A stretch of DNA of 64,000 nt from an uncultured Desulfobulbaceae bacterium (GTDB taxonomy: Bacteria; Desulfobacterota; Desulfobulbia; Desulfobulbales; BM004), in assembly GCA_947259115.1 (NCBI GenBank), contig CAMYKS010000001.1, forward strand, positions 60,237 through 124,236, written 5' to 3'. The notes under the pieces are model-generated. The model ran no database searches and was not told where the DNA came from. It saw only the letters and a program-made list of their open reading frames with translations. Shown here piece by piece: positions 16,478 through 24,118 of the stretch. A program made the translations under genes and the position numbers. The number at the start of each line of letters is the position of its first letter. The first letter of the stretch is position 1.

Positions 16478-16670
16478 GTGTTATGGCCGGCCTGGCATGG
16501 ACGGGGACTGGCGGAGAGAGCAGATTTATCGAAGCTACCATAATGCAAGGGAATAGCCGCCTGATCCTGATCGGTTCTCTTGGTGATGGGATGAAAGAAT
16601 CGGCTGAGGCACCATTGAGTTATATTTACAGCAATATAACGTGTTTAATATTCCTGAACATTGCTGTCCA
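16471..16670 (+). pseudogene. Frameshifted remnant of the Lon protease domain
   Basis: Directly after the stop at 16475-16477, the +2 frame encodes IGVMAGLAWTGTGGESRFIE and then GSLGDGMKESAEAPLSYIYSN, matching the start of the Lon protease domain in the intact copy at 5766. Adding one A at GGAATA near 16474 would restore the frame. A second shift near 16632 is needed to read VFNIPEHC, equivalent to LFQIPEDF. After that the similarity ends, well before the catalytic Ser and Lys region, which is missing. Confidence 0.75.
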
Positions 16671-16737
16671 AACCAGGACAGAAATTAATTTTCCATGTTG
16701 ATTTTGTTCATTGAATCAAATAAATGATGATAATCAT

Positions 16738-17631
16738 ATGGATTCTCTAAAGATATTATTTCCGATCTCAGGAATTGAGACCTATTTCTTTTTGCCACCT
16801 CTTGTGGCCTTTATTATCTCCTTTTTTACATCCATGGGAGGCGTTTCAGGGGCTTTCCTCATTCTGCCCTTCCAGATGAGTATTCTTGGCTTTACGTCGC
16901 CATCCGTGAGCGCCACCAACTTTCTTTATAATATAGTCGGCACACCTGGAGGTATAGTTACCTATATCCGTGAACAACGAATGGTGTGGCCTTTAGCAGC
17001 TTTGATTTCACTCGGCACGCTGCCGGGAGTGTTGATCGGTTATTATGTCAGGGTCAGGTATCTTCCTGACCCGAAAGTTTTTAAGTTATTTGTCGGTGTG
17101 GTCTTGCTTTATATAGGCTTTCGGCTCTTCAAAAGCATCGGCAAAAAGAAGTGTGTTTCCCCCTCTCATGCGGACAGAACGTTTGTGGTCAGCAATGTAT
17201 TCTGGAACTTGAAACGGATGGAGTTCGATTTCAGTGGTGAACCAGTTACATTCAGCGTTCCTGCCCTGTTGACCCTAACCTTGATAGTCGGCATTATCGG
17301 AGGAATTTACGGTATAGGTGGCGGTGCCGTTATCGCGCCTTTTTGTGTGAGCATATTACATATTCCTGTTTTTACGATTGCCGGCCCGGCCCTGTTCGGG
17401 ACCTTTATGACATCCATTGCCGGAGTGTTTTTTTACAGCACCATTCCGATAAACAGCGGCCGAACAGCTCCGCCTGACTGGCTGCTAGGCTTTCTTTTCG
17501 GTGTTGGGGGGTTGCTGGGCATGTATCTCGGAGCAAGATGCCAGAAATATGTTCCGGAAAGGATGATCAAGGCAATCCTGGCGTTAGTTATTCTCATTGT
17601 TTCATTAAAATATATTGTGCAGTTTTTTTGA
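16738..17631 (+). CDS. TauE/SafE-family permease of the second module
   Basis: This is 297 residues from the ATG at 16738; an upstream TTG at 16711 adds nine hydrophilic residues, and neither start has a good ribosome site. About eight membrane helices are present. The TauE repeats are FFTSMGGVSGAFLILPFQM near 29-47 and GGIYGIGGGAVIAPF in the second half. The extra cytoplasmic loop around 140-175 is basic and ends near VFWNLKRMEFDF. This subfamily is distinct from the signal-bearing permease at 11138. It lies at the end of the kinase-PilZ-receiver-Lon run, repeating the association of receiver-Lon with a TauE permease. Confidence 0.85.
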   Translation: MDSLKILFPISGIETYFFLPPLVAFIISFFTSMGGVSGAFLILPFQMSILGFTSPSVSATNFLYNIVGTPGGIVTYIREQRMVWPLAALISLGTLPGVLIGYYVRVRYLPDPKVFKLFVGVVLLYIGFRLFKSIGKKKCVSPSHADRTFVVSNVFWNLKRMEFDFSGEPVTFSVPALLTLTLIVGIIGGIYGIGGGAVIAPFCVSILHIPVFTIAGPALFGTFMTSIAGVFFYSTIPINSGRTAPPDWLLGFLFGVGGLLGMYLGARCQKYVPERMIKAILALVILIVSLKYIVQFF

Positions 17632-17704
17632 CCTGATGTGTTTATTCAGAGAAGCGTCTCATGTTGACAGAGTCGCATAATGTTATGAAAAAGAGAGTAA
17701 AGGA

Positions 17705-17890
17705 TTAATTGCTTTTAATCATTTTATTGCTACCCTCGTGCGGGAAATCGAGAACTATAAGGTGCCGGTGGATGATCTGATCGCCGTGCAGACGGAAAAT
17801 CCCTTTCGGATGCTGGTGGCCACCATTCTTTTGGCCCGCACCAAGGATGAAACAATAGCAAAGGCTTGAGCAGGGCTGCTCAATTCTGGC
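17705..17890 (+). pseudogene. Fragment of an endonuclease III (nth) gene
   Basis: One frame encodes FNHFIATLVREIENYKVPVD and then FRMLVATILLARTKDETIAKA before a TGA. It matches the first ~55 residues of the Nth-Xth fusion at 21405, with about 75 percent identity by eye. No catalytic region follows. The rest of the gap (17632-17989) shows no gene. The copy lies 3.5 kb from the intact gene, on the other side of the trk genes, so a local duplication or rearrangement is likely. Confidence 0.75.
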
Positions 17891-17989
17891 ACCTGCAAAA
17901 TCATACGTAGCCATTATTTCATTAAGATGTAAAAAAAATTTCAAAAATGCCCATGAATTATTCTACTAAAGGGAATACAATCATTCGAC

Positions 17990-19402
17990 ATGTTTAGAAA
18001 AAAAGTGAAAGCACAACAGGAAAATATTCTTATCCTCGGCCTTGGCGGCATGGGTTTTTATCTCGCCAAGCGGCTGCAGCATGAGGGATACTCGGTAACC
18101 GCCATAGAGCCGGACGCCAAACTCGTCAGTTATGCCGACTCCAACCTGGATGCCCGGTTTATCACCGGAAGCGCCCTGAGCATCGAGCGTTGGAGGGAGG
18201 CCAATGCCGAGGAGATGGACTATATGATCGCCGTGACCAACAAAGACGCGTTGAACATGATGGGTGCCAGGATCGCTGACCGTTTCGGCATACCACAGAA
18301 AATCTGCAGATTACGTAATCAGGAGTTTGGCAAGGAAGACTCTTTTTTAACCGCCGAGGATCTCAAGGTCGACCTGTTTATTTCTCCGGAAGAGCTGGTT
18401 GCCAAAGAGATTGTCCGGCTGGTCAAACGCACGGCCGGCAATGAGATTATCGATGTGGCCATGGGCCAGGTACAGGTAATGGCCACACGCATCAGTGATG
18501 AATCTCCTCTGGCCAATAAAAATCTCATAGAAATAGCGCAGATACATAATGAGTTCCCATTCCGGGTCGTGGCCATCGCCCGCGGCATCAGTACCATCAT
18601 ACCCGGCGGCAAGGATAGGATACTGCCCCATGATCAGGTGCTTATCATGGCAGGCAGAGCGGACCTGCAGCGGCTGATGGAACTGACCGGCGTCAAACTG
18701 CAGCGCCGCTATCGGGTCATGATTCTGGGTGGCGGCATGGTGGGCAATCGGGTTGCTGAACTGTTGGGTAAATCTATGCGGGTTAAGCTGATCGAAAGGG
18801 ATGAGGAGCGGGCCGAAGAGTTGTCCGCCAGGTTGGAGGATACCGAAGTGCTCTTTGGCGACGGGTCGGACAAGGAGGTGCTGCAGGCGGCCGGGCTGCT
18901 GGATATGGATACCTTTATCGCCGCCACCGGGGAAAATGAGACAAATATCATGAGCTGCCTGCTGGCCAAATACCTGATGAGCGAACAGGAGGAGAAAGAG
19001 CTGGTAAAAACCCACCGGAAAACAATCTCCCTGGTAACCAAGGAGGATTATCAGGTGCTGGCCACTACCAGCGGCTCAGATATCGCCTTGAACAAGAAAA
19101 TACTGGCCGGCAATGAAATCCTCACCTTTATCCGGCGCAGCGAACTGCTTTCTGTATCGCACCTGCACGGCTTTGACTCCGAGGTGGTGGACCTGATTGC
19201 TCCGCCCGGCGCTCCCATTACCAAGAAGCCTTTGGCCCAGCTTCAGTCTACCATAGCCGGAAAAATTATTATCGGCAGCGTGTATCGTGACGACAAGTGG
19301 CAGGCGGCGTTGGGTAACACCCATATCCAGGGAGGGGAAAGGGTAATCGTTATCTGCGGTTCCCAGTATTTCAAGGATCTGAGAGAACTATTTTTATTCT
19401 AG
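17990..19402 (+). CDS. trkA: Trk potassium uptake regulatory subunit TrkA
   Basis: The 470-residue protein is built as two RCK halves. The first Rossmann domain starts ILILGLGGMGFYLAKRL near residue 13 and the second VMILGGGMVGNRVAELL near residue 244, each followed by a TrkA-C segment. TrkA binds NAD(H) and nucleotides on the cytoplasmic face of TrkH and gates potassium uptake. The first 12 residues are basic. The gene is convergent with trkH; in many genomes the two are co-directional. A long stem-loop lies between their stops. Confidence 0.93.
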   Translation: MFRKKVKAQQENILILGLGGMGFYLAKRLQHEGYSVTAIEPDAKLVSYADSNLDARFITGSALSIERWREANAEEMDYMIAVTNKDALNMMGARIADRFGIPQKICRLRNQEFGKEDSFLTAEDLKVDLFISPEELVAKEIVRLVKRTAGNEIIDVAMGQVQVMATRISDESPLANKNLIEIAQIHNEFPFRVVAIARGISTIIPGGKDRILPHDQVLIMAGRADLQRLMELTGVKLQRRYRVMILGGGMVGNRVAELLGKSMRVKLIERDEERAEELSARLEDTEVLFGDGSDKEVLQAAGLLDMDTFIAATGENETNIMSCLLAKYLMSEQEEKELVKTHRKTISLVTKEDYQVLATTSGSDIALNKKILAGNEILTFIRRSELLSVSHLHGFDSEVVDLIAPPGAPITKKPLAQLQSTIAGKIIIGSVYRDDKWQAALGNTHIQGGERVIVICGSQYFKDLRELFLF

Positions 19403-19406
19403 AAAG

Positions 19407-19509
19407 AGCAAGACGATAAGGTCCTGTCTGCGGCGTCATCAGTTGTTTCGCGTAGTTGTACTCCAGCGAAACAACTTCTTCCTTGCATCTAGAACCTTCT
19501 TGTCTTGCT
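19407..19509. terminator. Nested inverted repeats between convergent trkA and trkH
   Basis: An outer pair AGCAAGAC/GTCTTGCT (19407-19414 and 19502-19509) encloses an 11-bp perfect stem AGTTGTTTCGC/GCGAAACAACT (19441-19451 and 19466-19476). The structure fills the 117 bp between the two stops and may terminate both transcripts. No long T run is present. Confidence 0.5.
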
Positions 19510-19519
19510 GGTTCGAGCC

Positions 19520-20974
19520 TTACTTCTTCCAGAAGGACGGGTAGAACACCACCAGGGCCGAGAACATCTCCAGCCTGCCCACCAGCATGTTCCAGGCCAA
19601 AAACCACTTTCCCGTATCCGAGATAAAGGCGTAGTTCTCCGACGGTCCCACGTCCCCGAAGCCGGGGCCGATGTTCATCAGGGCGGCGATTACCGAACTC
19701 ATGGCAGTGACATAGTCCATGGAGTCGACCATCACCATGAAGCAGCCGCCTAGAAGCACCATGAAGATGTTGACGATAAAATAGCAGATGGCCAGGTCGA
19801 TGATCGACTGGTCTAAAGGCCGCTGGTTGAGCCGTACCGAGACCACCGCCATGGGCTGGAAGAATATCTTGCGGATCGAACCGTACATGTACTTGCAGAT
19901 GATGACGTAATGGACCACCTTGATGCCTGAGGTGGTTGAGCCGGCACAGGCACCGATGAAACAGACTGCGTAAAGGAACATCTGGGCACTCTGCGGCCAC
20001 AGTTCATAGTCCGCGGTAGTGAAACCGGTGGTGGTCAACAGGGACATGACCTGGAAGAAGCCGTAGCGCAGCGAATCCATGGCGTCGTACGTGCTGTTCT
20101 GCCAGAGAATGAGCGACACGGCGCCGCAGAAAAACAGGACAAAACCAACATACCAGCGGAACTCGGTGTTTATCTTCAGCGACTTCCAGTCGCCCCGCAT
20201 CATCTGGTAAAAGAGGATAAAGGTCATGCCGCCCAGGAACATGAACAGGGTGACGACCCAGTCGATATAGGCGCTGTCATAATGGCCGATACTGGCGCTC
20301 TTGGGTGAGTAGCCCGAGGTGGACACCGTGCCGAAGGCAGTGCATATGGCGTCGAACATGGGCATGTTGCCCAGCCACAGCAGGAGAATTTCCAACCCGT
20401 TAAGACCTGTGTAGATGAGCCACAGCATGATCATGGTGTCCTTGTTACGGGCCTTGAACTTCTCCTTGGTGATCACCTGGCCGGGACTCGATTCGGCCCG
20501 GAATATACGCAAGCCGCCCATACCTTTGGGCAGGAAGATAATGGTAAGGGTAAGAAAGCCCATGCCGCCCAGAAAATGGGTCTCACTGCGCCAGAACAGG
20601 AGCCCGTGCGGTACAGATTCGATGTCCGTCAGTATGGTGGCGCCGGTGGTGGTATAGCCGGACATCATCTCGAAAAATGCGTCGGTAAACGAGGGGATGG
20701 ACCCGTGGAACATAAAAGGCAACCCGGACAGGGCCGAGACCAGGAACCAGCCGAAGACAGCAATGAAAATACCATCCTTGATGTTCAATTCTTCTTCGCC
20801 ACGGAAATGATACCGCAGGGGCAAACCGATTCCGGTGGTGATCAGCGCCGCCAGGATTATGGGCCACAGGTCATTCTCGCCGTAATATACCGAGCAGATA
20901 GCCGGTACAAACATGGAACTGCCTGTGACTATTAATAAAAGTCCCAGAACATGTGCTATTGAGGCGAAATGCAT
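19520..20974 (-). CDS. trkH: Trk potassium transporter membrane subunit TrkH
   Basis: The 484-residue membrane protein has four pore-loop repeats of the SKT family. These include MMSGYTTTGATIL near 87-99, FGTVSTSGYSP, and LLTTTGFTTADY in the third repeat with GACAGSTTSGIKVVH nearby; the fourth repeat carries NIGPGFGDVGP. TrkH forms the potassium channel controlled by TrkA. The gene starts at ATG 20974 and faces away from the nth-xth gene across a 430-bp gap. The length is normal for the family. Confidence 0.94.
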   Translation of the reverse strand: MHFASIAHVLGLLLIVTGSSMFVPAICSVYYGENDLWPIILAALITTGIGLPLRYHFRGEEELNIKDGIFIAVFGWFLVSALSGLPFMFHGSIPSFTDAFFEMMSGYTTTGATILTDIESVPHGLLFWRSETHFLGGMGFLTLTIIFLPKGMGGLRIFRAESSPGQVITKEKFKARNKDTMIMLWLIYTGLNGLEILLLWLGNMPMFDAICTAFGTVSTSGYSPKSASIGHYDSAYIDWVVTLFMFLGGMTFILFYQMMRGDWKSLKINTEFRWYVGFVLFFCGAVSLILWQNSTYDAMDSLRYGFFQVMSLLTTTGFTTADYELWPQSAQMFLYAVCFIGACAGSTTSGIKVVHYVIICKYMYGSIRKIFFQPMAVVSVRLNQRPLDQSIIDLAICYFIVNIFMVLLGGCFMVMVDSMDYVTAMSSVIAALMNIGPGFGDVGPSENYAFISDTGKWFLAWNMLVGRLEMFSALVVFYPSFWKK

Positions 20975-21404
20975 AGGTAATCAGGGGTGAAGGTGTGGAA
21001 GAACCGGAATTGTTCTGTAATCCTCTTATGTTATGAGGTCAGCTCAATGGGATTCCGCTGACGTTGAATCGTTCTCCTGTTCAGGGTTACCTTAAATAGC
21101 CCTTAAATAGCTGGAAGTCAAGTCCGACCTGCTTTGCCTGCAGAATTCCTGCATTGAATGCAACAGGCAGGATTTAGCTAATAAATTTATGGCGTATGCA
21201 TGTTTGAGTAATAAAATGCCAAAGACAGCAATAATCCTTGATTTAAAAAATTTACAAATTAAATAAAAATGATTCCGGTTGCTCTTGCAAAGAACTACCT
21301 TAGTTTTTTAATTACTTTGTGAAGTCTGTCCGGAAATAAGAATTTTTACGGAAACTCTAAACTTATGGGAAGGTTGACTACCCTGGGAATGAACAGATTG
21401 AGCA
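20975..21404. other. Divergent intergenic gap between trkH and the nth-xth fusion
   Basis: No gene is supported in these 430 bp. An AT-rich part (about 21190-21330) could hold promoters for both flanking genes, but no convincing -35/-10 pair was found. A weak inverted repeat (TGCCTG at 21135-21140 with CAGGCA at 21164-21169) is the only structure seen. Confidence 0.5.
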
Positions 21405-22850
21405 ATGGCCATTGATATCGATCATTTTCTAAATATCCTTGTCGAGGAAGTCCGTAACTACCAGGTGCCTGTTGTAGATCTGATAGCCGTCCAGACGAAA
21501 GATCCCTTCCGGATACTGGTGGCTACCATTCTTTCGGCACGCACCAAGGACGAAACAACGGCAAAGGCCTCAGCAAGGCTGTTTAAAAAGGTGTCAGACC
21601 TTAAAAGCCTGGCAAGTCTTGATGAGGCAACTATTGCCAAGCTCATTTACCCGGTCGGCTTCTATAAGAATAAGGCAAAATACCTCAAACAATTGCCGGC
21701 TGCCATGGAGGAGTTTGGCGGTAAGATCCCTGAAGATGTCGAATCGCTTACCAGGCTGCCCGGTGTCGGCAGAAAAACGGCAAATCTGGTAGTTGCAGTA
21801 GCCTTCAATAAGCCGGCCATCTGTGTTGATACCCATGTCCACAGGATCATGAATATCTGGGGCTATGTGGAAACAAAGACGCCGCTGGAGACCGAAATGG
21901 CCCTGCGCCGGAAACTGCCGGCAGAATACTGGATCAAGGTCAATTCCATCCTGGTTGCTTTTGGCCAGGCAATCTGCAAGCCGCTTAGGCCCCACTGTGA
22001 TCGCTGTATTATTGCCGGCCTGTGTCCGCAGATCGGGGTGATTCCAAGGAAAGTGCCGGGCCCAAAAAAGAATGCAAAGAGTAACGGTATTAAAAGGCTT
22101 ATTTCCTGGAATGTCAATGGGTTGCGTGCTGTTGAAAAAAAGGGGTTCACTGATATTGTCCATGAGCTGGATGCAGATATCATCAGCCTCCAGGAGATCA
22201 AGGCCATGCCTGACCAACTGCCTGAGAACGTTAGGAACCTTGAGGGGTATGAGGCCTATTGGTACCCGGCAAAACGTAAAGGGTATGCCGGTGTGTGCAC
22301 ATACACCAGGATAAAACCGCTTAATGTGATCTACGGTATGGATATTCCGGAGCATGACCAGGAAGGCAGGGTGCTGACCCTGGAGTTTGAGAATTTTTTC
22401 CTGGTAAACGCCTATTTTCCCAATGCCCAGCACGGCCTGCTGCGTATGGATTACAAGCTGGCCTTTAACAGGGATATGCATAATTTTCTTGACCGGCTGG
22501 CGGAAAAAAAATCCGTGGTGATCTGCGGTGATTTTAATGTGGCCCATAAGCCGATAGACCTGGCAAACCCCAAGCAGAATGAGAAAAACCCCGGTTACTC
22601 AGCAGCGGAGAGAGAGTGGATGGATACCTTCACCGGTGCGGGCTATATTGACACCTTCCGCAAGTTCAACCAGGAGCCGGACCAGTATACCTGGTGGAGT
22701 TATCGCTTCAATGCCCGGGCCAGGAATATCGGCTGGCGCATCGATTATTTTTGTGTGGATCCGGCCAGTGAAAACCGGGTAAAGGCTGCCGGGATACTTG
22801 ATCATATCCTCGGTTCAGACCACTGTCCGGTCGGTTTGGATTTTGAGTAA
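21405..22850 (+). CDS. Endonuclease III-exonuclease III fusion (Nth-Xth)
   Basis: The 481-residue protein joins two base-excision-repair enzymes. Residues 1-210 are Nth: helix-hairpin-helix LPGVGRKTA with catalytic Lys124, Asp142 in VDTHVHR, and an iron-sulfur loop C191-x6-C198-x2-C201-x5-C207. A basic linker (215-230) leads to Xth/ExoA: SWNVNGLR with Asn236, LQEIK with Glu264, GDFNVAHKPID, and a terminal GSDHCPVGLDFE. The first half removes oxidised pyrimidines and nicks the AP site; the second cleaves AP sites and trims blocked 3' ends. One protein could therefore hand the product straight on. Both active sites look complete. No frameshift is needed to join them. Confidence 0.92.
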   Translation: MAIDIDHFLNILVEEVRNYQVPVVDLIAVQTKDPFRILVATILSARTKDETTAKASARLFKKVSDLKSLASLDEATIAKLIYPVGFYKNKAKYLKQLPAAMEEFGGKIPEDVESLTRLPGVGRKTANLVVAVAFNKPAICVDTHVHRIMNIWGYVETKTPLETEMALRRKLPAEYWIKVNSILVAFGQAICKPLRPHCDRCIIAGLCPQIGVIPRKVPGPKKNAKSNGIKRLISWNVNGLRAVEKKGFTDIVHELDADIISLQEIKAMPDQLPENVRNLEGYEAYWYPAKRKGYAGVCTYTRIKPLNVIYGMDIPEHDQEGRVLTLEFENFFLVNAYFPNAQHGLLRMDYKLAFNRDMHNFLDRLAEKKSVVICGDFNVAHKPIDLANPKQNEKNPGYSAAEREWMDTFTGAGYIDTFRKFNQEPDQYTWWSYRFNARARNIGWRIDYFCVDPASENRVKAAGILDHILGSDHCPVGLDFE

Positions 22851-23018
22851 GGAAAAAAGGGTCCAAGATGCTGAGGGGGCGAGGTTTCAAGGGTAAAAAA
22901 TAAAATTAACCGCAGACTTACGCGGACAACAGCGGACAAAAACAAAACCCTAATCAGCTGATATGTTCCTGCCTCCGGCAGATTTCTCATAATATCGCAG
23001 AAGCCGGTTCAAAGTTGC

Positions 23019-23041
23019 CAGCCTGTCAGGTCGACAGGCTG
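23019..23041. terminator. Hairpin between convergent nth-xth and lgt
   Basis: A perfect 9-bp stem CAGCCTGTC/GACAGGCTG with a five-base loop lies in the 260-bp convergent gap. A weak T-rich stretch follows on the plus strand. A terminator is plausible. No gene was seen in the rest of the gap. Confidence 0.4.
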
Positions 23042-23110
23042 ATAGTCTGGTTTTGTCTGCGGTCAATTAAAGGTTTTTTGCTGAGTTCTGTTTGCTGATT
23101 TATCGAGATA

Positions 23111-23902
23111 TCAGGCGGTTTGTTTTTTTCTGAACAGAAAAATAACGATTCCAGCCACAATCATGAGGCTGCTGAGGATCTGCCCCATGGTCATGCCGGC
23201 GGCAATGAAGCCAAGTTGGGCGTCCGGCTCCCGGAAAAATTCAACTGCAATACGACAAATTCCATAAAGAATCAGAAAAAGAGCAATCATAGAGCCCGGG
23301 GGCCAGGAAGCCGGAGGATTTTGTTTGTCCTTGAGAGTCCACAAAACCAGGAAAAGGACCACACCTTCAAGAAAAGCCTCATAAAGCTGGGACGGGTGGC
23401 GCGGCAGAGGGCCGCCGCCCGGGAAAACTATGCCCCAGGCAGCATCGGTCACTCTGCCGTAGAGCTCACCGTTAATGAAATTGCCGATGCGTCCAAGCCC
23501 CAGACCGATGGGAATGGTGACTGTGTAGAAATCTGCTACGCGCCAGAAATCAAGCCCTTTTTTTCTGCAGAATAGTACCGCGCCGATGATCAGGCCCAGC
23601 AAGCCGCCATGAAATGACATACCCCCCTGCCAGGTAGCCAGAATCTCGGCTGGATGGCTGAGATAATACGGTAAATTATAGAAGAGTACATATCCAAGCC
23701 TGCCGCCCAGGACAAGGGATATGATGAGGACCAGGTTGAGATTCTCAAAATGAATATCAAGTTCCTTGAAGCCGAACTTTTTTATCTGATATTTGACAAG
23801 CGCCAGAGAGGCTCCAAAGCCCAGGACATACATGAGCCCATACCAGCGGACCTGCAGGGGGCCGATGGAGAAGATAACGGGATCTATTTGCGGAAAAGTC
23901 AT
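23111..23902 (-). CDS. lgt: Prolipoprotein diacylglyceryl transferase
   Basis: The 263-residue membrane protein has about seven helices and the Lgt signature GRIGNFINGELYGRVTD near residues 136-152. Conserved VRWYGLMYVLGF and HPSQLYEAFLEG are also present. Lgt transfers diacylglycerol from phosphatidylglycerol to the lipobox cysteine of prolipoproteins in the inner membrane. Likely substrates in this window include the lipocalin at 50278. The gene is monocistronic on the minus strand; repeats of an AGTGCCTAAAGT unit lie immediately upstream. Confidence 0.95.
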   Translation of the reverse strand: MTFPQIDPVIFSIGPLQVRWYGLMYVLGFGASLALVKYQIKKFGFKELDIHFENLNLVLIISLVLGGRLGYVLFYNLPYYLSHPAEILATWQGGMSFHGGLLGLIIGAVLFCRKKGLDFWRVADFYTVTIPIGLGLGRIGNFINGELYGRVTDAAWGIVFPGGGPLPRHPSQLYEAFLEGVVLFLVLWTLKDKQNPPASWPPGSMIALFLILYGICRIAVEFFREPDAQLGFIAAGMTMGQILSSLMIVAGIVIFLFRKKQTA

Positions 23903-24118
23903 GTTAAAAGTGCCTAAAGTATTTCAAGTTACAAGTTAAAAGTGCCTAAAGTGACCTAAAGTTAAGGTACATTATTTTAAATGATTTTAGAGAATAAAAA
24001 CTGGATCAAAAGTAAAGAGGCTTTTGTAGAGAATTTGAGAAAAAAGCTTTTTTAATTTTAGGCACTTCACACTTTAGCTCACTTTAGGCACTTTTTTCAC
24101 ACTTTAGCCACTTGTCAC
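23903..24118. repeat. Array of AGTGCCTAAAGT-type repeats in direct and inverted orientation
   Basis: AAAAGTGCCTAAAGT occurs twice near the lgt end (about 23906-23962) and degenerate reverse copies (CACTTTAGGCACTT, CACACTTTAG) occur near the mnmG stop (about 24060-24118). The arms could fold into one long imperfect hairpin across the 216-bp gap. The element resembles a small non-coding repeat rather than a promoter. Its origin is unknown. Confidence 0.6.

Noticed and set aside
18347..19015. Minus-strand frame of 222 codons inside trkA
   Set aside because: It is antisense to the Rossmann domains of TrkA.
21594..22547. Minus-strand frame of 317 codons inside nth-xth
   Set aside because: It is a shadow of a gene with intact active-site motifs on the plus strand.
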